This document shows, one piece after another, positions 45,691-56,432 of a stretch of 64,000 nucleotides of DNA. Under the pieces are notes generated by a model. It was not told where the DNA came from and ran no database searches. It saw only the letters and a program-made list of their open reading frames with translations. Numbering within the stretch: position 1 is the stretch's first letter; every line of letters starts with the position of its first letter. Source of the stretch: Telopea speciosissima (Eukaryota > Streptophyta > Magnoliopsida > Proteales > Proteaceae). A program made the position numbers and the translations under genes. The stretch spans positions 43,730,321 to 43,794,320 of the forward strand of contig NC_057922.1 of the NCBI RefSeq assembly GCF_018873765.1, written 5' to 3'.

Positions 45691-46639
45691 GTATATAAAA
45701 AGTGTCTTTCAACATCAAATTAAAAACACTATCTAGGATTAAAATGACATCTCCCACGAACTCCACGTCAACTGGTTCATTATTCCCCACGAAGAGCTTT
45801 GACTCATCCTTATTTGGTTTCCTCCTGTTTCTGAACCCCTGTATGGTAAAAGCAATATGATTAGTTGCACCACTATCTAGCCACCACGTACTAGATGGGG
45901 CTTCAGATAGATTGGATTCACAAACAAAAGCCAAAGAATCATTACCTTTGCTCTCAAGCTTAGCTAACCAAACCTTGTATTTAGCACAATCCTGCTTTAT
46001 GTGACCTTTCTTCTTACTTTTTGGGGTATTGGATTTAGAGGCAACCAATGCTACATGGGCTTTGTCTTTCTTCAGTTTCTCTTCCTCAGCCACAGCTCTA
46101 GATATCAAGTCATTGATGGGCCCGGATTCATTAGCGGATCTGTAATTGATTTTGATAATTCCTAATTCAGGTGGAAGGGTGTTCAAGGCTTGATGAACAA
46201 TGCAAGTGTCAGGAAGTAAAACATTCAGGGCTTTCAGCTTAGTCTGGTAGTCAACCATCCTAATGATATAATCCCTAACTCCCCCAGAACCATTATATGT
46301 CATGTTGAAAAGTTCCTGCAGAAGGGTTCCTATTTCAGCATTGGATGAGACTCGGTTCCTTTGTGCCACTGCAGCCAACAACTCCTTAGCAGTGCAATCA
46401 GAGGGAAAACCACTTTTCAGGTGCTCCTTGATCGTTCTCTTTAAGGACAATAAACAGAGACAATTACTCTTCGTCCACGCAGCATGTACCATCTTATCAT
46501 CTTCAGAACTCCTGTCATTTAGATCTGCTGGCTTGTCCATAACAAGAGATGTATGGACATCAGCTATTTTCATAGCGAACAGAAAATCCTCTTTCCACTT
46601 CTTGAAGTTTGTCCCCGTAAGAATCTCGATGGTAACCAT
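45691..46639 (-). pseudogene. Copia gag and protease start, truncated by insertion
   Basis: Minus-strand frame from the ATG at 46639 (MVTIEILTGTNFKKW). The gag domain of copia type has WKEDFLFAMKIADVH, LKRTIKEHLKSGFP and LNTLPPELGIIKINY. The zinc knuckle is damaged: only KKGHIKQDC remains and the first CxxC pair is missing. Protease starts with WWLDSGATNHI. The frame then runs into the nested gypsy element at 45690; the copia sequence resumes at 41867. Gag would form particles holding element RNA. The host sequence at the junction reads KDTFYI before the insertion. Confidence 0.9.
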
Positions 46640-48133
46640 ATTGTTATTGACAGAAAAAGTGACTGAAAATCAAACAATGTATATTATTAGCACAATGTGA
46701 GTAATGTATAACTTTGGAAACCATATAAGTACACCTTTTGGAGAGTTCACAAGCATCACCATGTAAACACCTTTGGGCAGAATTCATGATATGCAGTTAT
46801 AATACCCCCTCACATATCAGCGGTCATGAGAATATATTCTAATCCTCAATAATTTATCACCTTTGGGTGTATAGACTTCTTGGGTCAGTCAATTCTCAAT
46901 CATATGCTGCATGTGTGACCCTCTAAGCACTAATACACAATCACCACCTTTGGGTGTATAACTATGCATTAGAACCAGAGAAATCCCATTGCTATATGAG
47001 ACCGACATTCCATAAACCCAATCAAGAGTGCCACTTTGACGGTCACCACTTAATTAGATCCACGAAACTCTTTCATATAGGGACATACTTTAAGTTACTC
47101 ACACAAACCATAAATGTATGTAATTTTAGACTAAATGACAAGGGGCTTGATTGTCCAAAAATTACAATACATGTCAATTACATTGTTTCAAAAGGTTTAG
47201 GATTGCAAAAAGCAATCAAACTTAATCAACCAGAATTGCAAGATTACATAGGTGAACATTCTAACAATATAGAATATGCATAAATCACAGAATCTTAGTA
47301 GAAAATTCTACAATTAGCATAAAAATTTTAGAAACCATGCAAAAGGGTGGAAAAGTAACCAAAAAACCACTACTTTACAATTTTCACAAATCCTGAAGCA
47401 TCAAATATACCCAAATTACATATCAAAATGTAGAGAATTCTGAGACGAATCCAACGGTACTTGAAACCCCCCAAACGGAGCTCCCACTCTCCCTCACGCG
47501 CCGATCAAAGTTGGAGAGTGAAACCCACGCATGGTCAAAGATTCCAGATCCAAAAAGAATCAAATTGGGTTCAGGCAACGGTCCAACTGCGGTTCAGCTC
47601 GGTTCGGTCCAAAGCGGTCCACCCATATGAACCAGACCAGTCAACGGTCAACCCGGGTCAATGGATGACCCAATGAGCCATCAAAATGGGTCACCGGGTC
47701 GATCCAAATGGGTCAGTCTCAGGTTAACGGGTCGACCCAATGGGTCACAGGTTTGGGTTACCGAGCTGACCCAAATGGGTCTGGGTCACTGGTTACCGGG
47801 TTGACCCGAATGGGCCAAGGCCCTTTTTTTTTTTTGTGTGTGTTTTTTAAACCCAGTCGGGCAAGTGATATCACCGACCGGAGTCCGTCGATGCGTGAGA
47901 GCACGTCCGACAGTCTCCGGTGGCGATCCACATACTAAAATGCTTGCCAAACCGAGACCTTCAAGCCAGTATAATTTATTTCAATTTTTACCGGCCGAAA
48001 ATTCTGACAGAGGCCGAAAAATGTACAGGTTCGACAAGAAACCCCAAAAAAAAAATTTTTGGCAGATCGATTCAAAACCACAATGAACAGAAGTCACAAA
48101 TTAATCTATATAGGTTCATAATCTTGTCTATAA
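46640..48133 (-). other. Leader of copia element
   Basis: Untranslated region between primer site and gag. The motif 'cacctttgggtgtat' repeats near 46857 and 46942. From 47640 to 47825 the sequence is dominated by degenerate GGGTC/GACCC units, followed by a T-run and a G/T-rich stretch. No gene is supported. Confidence 0.6.
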
Positions 48134-48147
48134 CCGCTCTGATACCA
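48134..48147 (-). other. Primer binding site, initiator tRNA-Met
   Basis: The minus strand reads TGGTATCAGAGCGG just inside the 5' LTR, the standard copia primer site complementary to initiator tRNA-Met. Confidence 0.88.
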
Positions 48148-48149
48148 CA

Positions 48150-48619
48150 TGTAAGAATAAATTCATACAGGATCGCAAATAGACAGATTAAGAACACAAC
48201 CATACATGTTACAAAATCGTTCTCGGGAGCGTACCTTCTTTGGGATCTATGGAGACGATGAAGAACGCAGTGGAACAAGCCTTCTATCTCCCTTGAAGCA
48301 AGGATTTTCTCCTCTAAACTCCCCTTTAGTACTAGCTCAATGGTAGAACCTTCAAGTCACCGTTTCTCCCGAGTGGTGTTGCAATATCATGAATGATCAA
48401 GGTTTAGAGGAGGGACCTAGCTTCCCTTTTATACAGATTCTCATAGATCTTCCCATTACAGATCTAACAATGATCTGTGAGCCCACACTAGCCAATCCAT
48501 ATTAGATCCCCTAGATATTGCATATCTTCCTTATTAGACCAACCCCATAGAAATAGTAATTGCCACAATTAATAGAGCCCACCCAAAAAGGTAAGAATAT
48601 AAAATAAAATATTCTAACA
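48150..48619 (-). repeat. 5' LTR of copia element
   Basis: 470 bases, with a minus-strand TATA box (TATAAAAG, 48433-48426). TSD CGTAC follows at 48620-48624. Confidence 0.93.
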
Positions 48620-48624
48620 CGTAC

Positions 48625-48974
48625 GACTTAGGTTACAAGCTTTACAAACTCAAACGATCTTCTACAATCTCTAGATATCTTGAAAGGCTTCTTTATGGAG
48701 AACTCCACACCAAAAATCCTTTGGAATAGATGGAATCCCACAGATAACACACTAGTAACTTGAAGAACAAGATTGAGAGTGAGTGACTTGATTATTGGTG
48801 TGGAGTACTTCTCCGTAAATAGGAAACACAGAGAGGGAAGAGACCCAAAAGAAAAAGACCACCTCCTTAAGTGTCCAACCCAACTGGTTCAATCGACTGC
48901 CCCATGGGTAGGCATCAAACCCGAACTGGGTTTTGTCCAGGTTCGGTTAACAGAGCTCCCATTGTCAAAGCCTG
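48625..48974. other. Unassigned sequence before LINE
   Basis: No gene is supported. It joins the sequence left of the copia element once the insertion is removed. It may be part of an older repeat. Confidence 0.4.
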
Positions 48975-50790
48975 ATTTCAAAAATTCAAAGGAAACTTTC
49001 TTCTTGGAAATCAGCCATGCTCTCCCAAGCTGGGCACACAATTCTACTCAAATATGTTATTTACATTGCCTACTTACCTCATGTCTTGTTTCCTTCTCCC
49101 AAAATCTATCCATTCCACACTTGATTCCATCAACTCTAGATTTTGGAGAGGGGTGCAAAGGAATGAAAAGAAATTAACTCTAATCCCCTGGAATTCCATC
49201 TGCAAACACAAATCAGTGGGTGGTTTGGGTATTAGGCTTTCCTCCAATCATAATGAAGCTCTTATCATTTGACTTGGTTGGCGTCTTCTTACTAAGCCCA
49301 ATACCCCCTGGAGAAAAATTCTTAAAGCCAAATACTTCCCTCAAAATTCCATTTTGAACTCAATGTTCAAACAAAAGAGGGGTTCCTGGACGTGGAACAG
49401 TATTTGTAACATCCTACCTAGAATCCGGAATATGTTAAAATGGAAGTTTGGTACTGGTTAAAATATTCCAATTTGGGATGGTAATTGGATTCCAGGTCAC
49501 TCCCCACCATACTTGACCTGTCCTAACCATTACAGGCTACCATACCAAGTCGTCTCTGATATCATGTGTGGGAAGGACTTGGAATACACCCCTCATCCAT
49601 TCTATCTTTCCACCCAACTTGGCATCTCAAATCTTAACCATTCCCCTCTCAAGTCATCCTCATGAGGATTTTCTGTTCTGTCTGTTTTCCAAAAATGGTA
49701 ACATTTCCACCAAAATTGCAGCTCGCTTTCTCACTGATCCATCACTCAATCCCCCCAACCTCCAATCTCCTCCCTCATCCACGAAGCTTTGGAAAATCCT
49801 GAGGTCTTTGAAAATTCACCCCAAATTAAAAATATTTTGTTGAAAACTTTTACAAAATGGGTTTGGAACTAAATCGACCTTATCAAAATTCCTTCACATT
49901 GATGTTTCCTGTGCTTTATGCCTCTATGTGGTATTACTACTAAAACTCCTTGGCACTTTTTCCTCTCATGCAATATTTCCAAACATATTTGGCAATCTGG
50001 ACCTTTAGGGCTTAGGACTGAATTCTTACAGGCTGATTCCTTTCATCTGTGCATTTCACTTCTTATCCACCCCCCTTGGCCTTCCTTTGAGATCAAATTC
50101 TTCTTATCCTTGTTTGCAATTACATGCTACTTCATTTGGAATGAACATAATAGATGTAGGGTTAATCACTCTTCTCCTAACCCTTTGGCAATTATACAAA
50201 ATGTAAATAAATGGATTCAGGATCTAAACCTTTTACCTATCAATATAACCGGAATTATTTCTAGTCCAATACCTATTTATCAAAATACAAAAGACTTCCT
50301 TTCTTTCACTCCCACATGACTCTATAACCGTTGTTTGTGATGGTAGTTTTCTGGCAGAAACAAGGGAAGTAGGATGGGCTGCAATTCTGTTAAACAATAA
50401 TACATTCATATGTACATACTCTAACTTTGGTTATACAAGAACAACAAAAGATGCAGAAGCTCAAGGGATGCTGCTCGGGCTGCAACAAATAGAAGGGTCT
50501 AGAGGCACATCTCTCAACATCTTGATTGATTGCAAGGACCTAGCTAGTTCAATGGCTGGATCAACCTACCACACAATGGTCTTGGGATATGTTCACCATC
50601 TTGTGGGATATTAGGCATTTTTGGGGAGGATTAGTAATTTTAAATTATCCAAAAAAGACAGATCTTTTGTGTATTTGGCTCATAAACTAGCAAATCAAGC
50701 AAGATGTTCTAGGACTGCAGTGTGTATTTTAGACATTTATCTTATCTAATTATATTATCTTTTATCAACAAAAAATATATATATATATAT
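48975..50790 (+). mobile_element. 5'-truncated LINE (L1-type)
   Basis: Plus-strand remnant of the C-terminal half of ORF2. It begins inside the reverse transcriptase (SWKSAMLSQAGHTILLK; then LPTYLMSCFLLPKSI) and continues through LIPWNSICKHKSVGGLGIRL and a zinc-binding reverse-transcriptase region (CPLCGITTKTPWHFFLSC, frame changes near 49910). A plant-type RNase H follows from about 50330, with CDGSFLAETREVGWAA, DAEAQGMLLGL and ILIDCKDL. Several stops and frameshifts are present. The 3' end is an A-rich run followed by (AT)n near 50769-50797. The 5' truncation is normal for LINE insertions. No TSD was identified. Confidence 0.85.
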
Positions 50791-50797
50791 ATATATC

Positions 50798-53700
50798 AAC
50801 ACATAATAGTGTATTGTAATCAAGAAACAATTTTTCCAAATACTAGAGATTCTTCCAGTAGACCTGCTCTTAACAAAGTACGAAGAAACTTTTGGGGGGA
50901 GCCCACATGACAAGTCAGTGTCTGACATGCCATATGGCACTGGTTGAGTGGGAAGACCTTTTCAAGGTTATCCGGACATGTAAGCTACACGTGATGTCCT
51001 GTGTCCACTACTAATTACACAAACATAAAATAAATAGAGAAAGCTTTATTTCGTCTCTATCAATAAAAAGCGAGACCAAGTTTAAGTCAAGCTAGGGAAG
51101 ATTATGATATATTTTGTGAATCTTTTTAAGTACTTACCAATGTTCACAACTATCGGGATGCAGGGGTTTCCAAGGTGTTTCTTTTCTTTTCTTGGACTTA
51201 TTAGTGGTTAAATGCGAGTTAGAGGGCAAGAGTGAGATCAATGATCAACTGTAAAGAGAGAGAGGAGAAGAGACAGAGAGAATAGAGGTGACATGGGGAA
51301 AAAAATAGAAAAGGAAGATAGGGGAGAGATGTGGGAAGAAAGAGGTAGACCCAAATAATGATAGAGAGTAAGTTATACTAAGTACCTAGGGAATAACCAT
51401 CTAACGTCAGACTATGCATTAAAATCTTTTTGGATTAATCATAACCGAGTTAAAGTTCTACCAAGTACCAAGGGAATAACCATCTAACAACAAATTTTTT
51501 TTAATTAAAATACCTTTGTTAATCATAACCTTCTACCTATGGAGAATGGAATATGGTTCAAGCATTAACTGTTGCTCTTCCTAAAGCTTTTAAGACCCCT
51601 TATTGCACATTGTTTATGTAAACCTAAAAAAATCAAGAACTCATCAACATAATAAAATCCAATGCATGTAATACCTCTAGCTATTTTTCTACTAATTTCC
51701 TTGGAAGGGTAGAGTTTAGTAATTTTCATAGGAATCCACAACATCAAAGTCCTAATTTTCCTCATCTGCTCCGTGACTTGCATTTAAACTGAAGTCAAAA
51801 GAATATCATGTAACCTAAATTTTCTGAGATATAGTTCTCTATGCCAAAATCCATAAAGATAATCAGAAAATTCGATACCAAAAAACTGAACGTCAAATAA
51901 AACGCTTTCAGCATTTCACTGATACTAACGCATACTTAGTGATTCTATATTAATGCCAAACAATCCGGAGGAGATCGGGAGGAAGAAGAAACCAAATCAA
52001 GGGGAATGCAATAAACAAAGCAAAACGATTATCTTATAATTAATTTTCTTATCTAGTGGATCTAGAAAATTTTCCCTTAAATCTAAGGTTGGAATTTTAC
52101 ACGTAACTAATCCAGACTATTCCCTATGTATCCAACAACCAATATGGTTGAATCACCATTTTGCGTGGCATAATAAGATTTGTTTGTCTAATTATTTATA
52201 TAAATGTCCCATTGAGAGAAACTTTTGCTTAATATTAAAAAGGGAAAAATAACGCTACCTGGTGGTGAGGCCCATGCACCTAGTTACTGGTGGGCACAAA
52301 AATGATCACCACACCCATGAAAAGACGGAAATCCCACCCCCATGATGCAGGGTGGATAACCATTCGTTTGATGGATCATGTTGACAAAGCTCCAAGTCGA
52401 AAAATTGGTTATTCATACAGCTTAGCTGATTACCACGCTTTCTGGAGTCATCAGATGGTGATGGCTTCATGTTTGTTATGAGCTTAATGAAGCCTGTTCT
52501 TTTGAGTCTTTTCAGATTGGTCTAGAGTTGAGCCTTGTGGTCCTCTGACCAGAAATGTGACTTGTTAAGGTCAGATTGTTGTATACTTTGTCTTTCAGTT
52601 ATCTAATTATTTTTTTGTTCCATGGTTGCTAAATATTCTTGTATAGTCTGAATGCTTTTCATACTTGGTTTTCAAAGCTGACCATGAATTTGATATTGAA
52701 GTGCGAGTGATCTAGGGGCGCTCCATCAACTGTTGGTTGATCAACCTAATATTCCCAAAGAGGAAGGTAAGAGGTAACACTTACCATAAAAAAAAATAAA
52801 ACTTGCAAATGAACAAGAGCCACCTAGGAAGCCTTTTCATTATTGAGTTAACCCAATCAATTGTTCACATCCAATCCATTCATTCTCTTTTAGTAAGAGT
52901 TAAGAGGAAGAAGGATGTTGGGATCATATTTACTTTTCTTGGGAATGAATTAGACAACTTATATTGCAAGTCTAACTGAAAATATGCTTACTCCTGGAAT
53001 TTTTTTTCAGAAGATAATGTAAGCTAAGAGTGGCAACTCTCCTGTCATTCTGTCATCTTTATTCCTCCTTTCTGGTGATATTCAGTTCCCCTCCAAGTCT
53101 CCAACTGATCGTATGCTGTCCTCTTTTGCAGTGAAGTCCATTTTTGATATCATATTGGCTGAAGAAATCTGTTGAACTTTATGCCATGTCCAATTCCTTG
53201 CCAGTTTGGGGTTTTTGACTGCTAGGAAGCTTAGCATTCTGTTTGATTTTAATTGCTTATCGGGCGCATCAGTTGAATTGAAGTCCATCGTTCAGGAAAC
53301 ATACTGCATGTTAATAACAGTATAACAGCAGGAGCAAACTCTAGAAATTCCTTGGCTGTAACAGGATTCATTTCTTCTGTATTTAGAGAAAAATGGATCA
53401 AATGGTTTTGATGCTTTTATTGGGATGATTTTTTGGTCCAACAGATCACCTTTTTGGGTAGAAAGCAGTATTTTTGGCCAGTGATGATGCTTAAGGTCCA
53501 TTGTTTTTATAATACCCTGTTATTATTTTGTTTCCAATGCATCAAATAATGTAAATTGTGAATCAAATTTTCTTTCTTAGTTTCATAGTTTCTTAGGTTC
53601 ATAGGTGCTTTATGGAAAGTGGAAAAAAGAAAGTTAAATGCTTTGTAAATCTGCTTACTCTGTGCAAATTAATTGATCTGACAAGTATTGCAGAAATTTT

Positions 53701-53912
53701 GAAATTAGTACTGCTATAACATGAGTACCCCATTTACCTTCTTCCCACATATTTGGTTGTTTTGTAGTTGTAAATTAGGTTTTATTAGGGAATTTATTTT
53801 GTTCAAATTTCTAGAATTTAGCGAATGTTTGGTATCAATTATTATATCACAGCATAAAAAAAAGGAAAAATTAACTTCTTGGATTTATCTAGTGTTGTTT
53901 CAACTTGAGCAG
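50798..53912. other. Intergenic or intronic, no gene recognised
   Basis: AT-rich sequence with GA-rich tracts near 51250-51370. Open frames are short. If the exon at 53913 is real, its upstream exons should lie here, but none was recognised. The open frame at 52290-52481 has no family match that I know. Confidence 0.5.
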
Positions 53913-53993
53913 ACTTTATTATCAAGAACAGGGCAAGTTCAAGTATCAAAGGCCCCAGAAGCAGAAGCCCACCACTCACGCAATCACATAGAT
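53913..53993 (+). CDS. Candidate last exon of unknown host gene
   Basis: After a 'caacttgagcag' acceptor (AG at 53911-53912), 27 codons are open up to the hAT insertion (LLSRTGQVQVSKAPEAEAHH). The hAT element starts with TAG in this frame. Downstream of the element, the original site continues with one codon and a TGA (59463-59468). I do not recognise the protein. The low number of codons and the absence of identified upstream exons make this tentative. Confidence 0.3.
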
Positions 53994-54293
53994 TAGGGGT
54001 GTCAATACCCAGCCCGACCCGTTGAAACCGGCCCGAACCGACCCGAATGAGCCCGGACCACACCGGACCGATCCCTTAGTGGTTTGGGTTCGGTTTGTGG
54101 ATCCAGAGATCAATCGGGTTCGGTTCGGTCCGGGCTAGACCGACAGTGCACCGCAAACCCGAACTGTTAGGCCCGAACCCAACCCGAACCGTTAGACCCG
54201 AAAATCACTTATTCCCCCCTAAATGCCCTAATGGCCTAATCTCTTTCACTCTCTCAGTCTCTCCTCTCTCGTCTCGAGTTCTCTATTCTCGAC

Positions 54294-55330
54294 TCTCAGC
54301 GGCGGCAGCGGCGTCACTCCTCACTTCCTCAGTCCTCACTCCTCAGTCACTCAACTACACTCAAGCTTCAAGAGTTAAACTGTTCAAGCAATCAAGCCTC
54401 AAGGCTCAAGGGCTCAAGGTCACTCGGCAGCACCGGAATTCGGTAACCGGCAACGACACAAGCGCAAGTCGCAACCGGAGGTAGGTTCTAATTATCCCTT
54501 CTTCTTTTTTTCCAATCTCAACTCTTGATTCTTCATTTCTATTTTCTGTGTCACTGCTTTGTTTTGTTTTTGGAATTAGTTTCTTCTGAACTTCTTTTTT
54601 TTAAATTTTTTTGGATCTTCATATTCAAATTTTGAACTTCTTTCTGATTATCCCTTTTTTTTACCCACTTCTGAGAAACCCTATATCTCCGAGACTCCGA
54701 CGATATTTACAAATTTTTTTTTTTTTTTTTGGTTCTTTCTGTATTGAACGATCTTTAACGATCTACGGTGTCGATTCAGATCTGGAGAATTCACCTCTGA
54801 ATCGACATTTCGTTCTTGTACCTGCATTTTTGTTTTCCAATTGAGAATTCTTAAATCTCTTGCTGTCTTTTTTAAGTTTTCACTGGATCGCTTTTTAATC
54901 TCGTCTCGTACACTTGAACCAAATGGTTTTTTTCAGTCTATTATGCATTTGATTACGTTTGTTCATAGGGGATCAAATCACAAAAAAAAAGACACCGTAG
55001 ATCATAGGGAATCAGCGGCGGCAGCGGCGGCGTCACTCCTTAGTCCTCAGTCACTCAACGACACTCAAGCTTCAAGAGTTCAACTGTTCAAGCAATCAAG
55101 CCTCAAAGCTCAAGGGCTCAAGGTCACTCAGCAGCACCGGCATTCGGTAACCGGCAACGGCACAAGCACAAGTCGCAACCGGAGTTAGGTTCTGATTATC
55201 CCTTCTTCTTTTTTCCAATCTCAACTCCTAATTCTTCATTTCTAATTTCTGTGTCACTGGTTTGTTTCGTTTTTGGAATTAGTTTCTTCTGAACTTCTTT
55301 TTTTTTTAACTTTTTTGGATCTTCAGATTC
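54294..55330 (+). repeat. Duplicated 5' leader segment in hAT element
   Basis: About 330 bases (54294-54620) are repeated at about 55010-55320, including 'caagcttcaagagtt', 'gcaatcaagcctcaa' and 'ggtaaccggcaac'. In the first copy the segment ends at a consensus donor, CGGAG|GTAGGT; in the second the same place reads CGGAGTTAGGT. This is probably a duplicated untranslated first exon. The Ser/Ala-rich frames here have no known match. Confidence 0.8.
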
Positions 55331-56432
55331 AAACTGACTGTTGAGGTTCTGAAATTTTGTGATACTTAATACTTAAGATTGTTCTTTAATTCTCAGTGAT
55401 CTTTGTTTTACGAGAAATTGGATTTATTGGTACTGTTGAGTAGTTATGTTGCTTTTTCATGAGATATGAATGATGCTTGATGGATAGCATTTGGCAGGTC
55501 TACGGAAATAATTATTTTGGATTCCTTTTGTTTATCTGGATTCTATCCTCTGTCCCTTTTTATCCACCCCCCCCCCCCCAACCTTGCCAGTCTTTCTAGG
55601 TTTTTGAGTGCGAGTTTCGCACTACTCTTGTTCTAGAAATATATACTCACCTCTTTGAAGGTTCAACTTGGGACTGGTTTGCTAGGAACCAATTTGTGAG
55701 TTAAAATGGAAATTAGGTAAATGATCTAAACACTCCCAGCCTGGCAAAATCCATTGACTGTATTGCATACGTGTCTTAGTCCACATATTAATTAGTTGGT
55801 GTTATAAATAGCCACATGCTTATTTCCTCAACTACTGATTACTGATATCATGTAATTGAAGAAAAGAGATGTTTTAATTTAATTTTAAAATGATGGTTAA
55901 AGTTGTTCAGTTAAATACTCAACACCTCCAGATTTCATGAAGTGTCTTCTAGTCTTGTCGGTTATATACTCTCTTACTCTCCCATAACTGGAATGATTGT
56001 ATCACTAAGCATTTGTTGATCAAAGGGAGTGCATCATTGGATAATAAACTCAAAGTGGTAAAGTTTTGAATTCCCTTGCATAGCCTGGCTTTTTAAAGTC
56101 CTATGACCTATGGGTAATCAACTAATCATAGCTCAAGTTCGTCCCATCTCATACCCTTCCAAGTGACTTGAGTCAGATTGGAGGACACTGCAGTTTTATT
56201 GGTATTTTGCATTTTTATTTGTTGAATTGGGGAGCAATAGGAACTTTCTTGAACTTCTGATTTTGATACTTCAACACTTTCTTTTCCTACTTAGAATCTT
56301 AGATTTCTATTTGCTAAGCCTTAAGTTCAAGTTCTGAGTCATTATATGACAGCACTTGTCACAAATTCACAAATATTGTTGTTAAAATCTTTCTTTTTGT
56401 TATATGTTTTTCTATTAATTATAGTTATAGAA
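55331..56432 (+). other. Leader intron of hAT transposase gene
   Basis: AT-rich, non-coding, with a C-tract near 55567. It ends at 'aattatagttatag', a likely acceptor just before the ATG at 56433. Confidence 0.5.

Larger units (their letters stand above)
37749..48619 (-). mobile_element. Ty1/copia retrotransposon with nested insertion
   Basis: Two 470-base LTRs (37749-38218 and 48150-48619) start TGTAAGAATA and end TTCTAACA. They flank a minus-strand gag-PR-INT-RT-RNase H order, which is the copia order. CGTAC flanks the element at 37744-37748 and 48620-48624. A primer site for initiator tRNA-Met lies next to the 5' LTR. By eye the LTRs differ at about 6% of positions, so this element is much older than the Tat element. 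It is split by a gypsy element at 41873-45690 and carries several stops and frameshifts. Confidence 0.95.

Noticed and set aside
46302-46700. 132-codon plus-strand ORF
   Set aside because: Reverse-strand shadow of copia gag.
52290-52481. 63-codon ORF as a host exon
   Set aside because: No clear splice borders and no recognised family.
54095-55188. Two Ser/Ala-rich ORFs in the hAT leader
   Set aside because: They follow the duplicated untranslated segment and differ in upstream sequence; more likely leader than protein.
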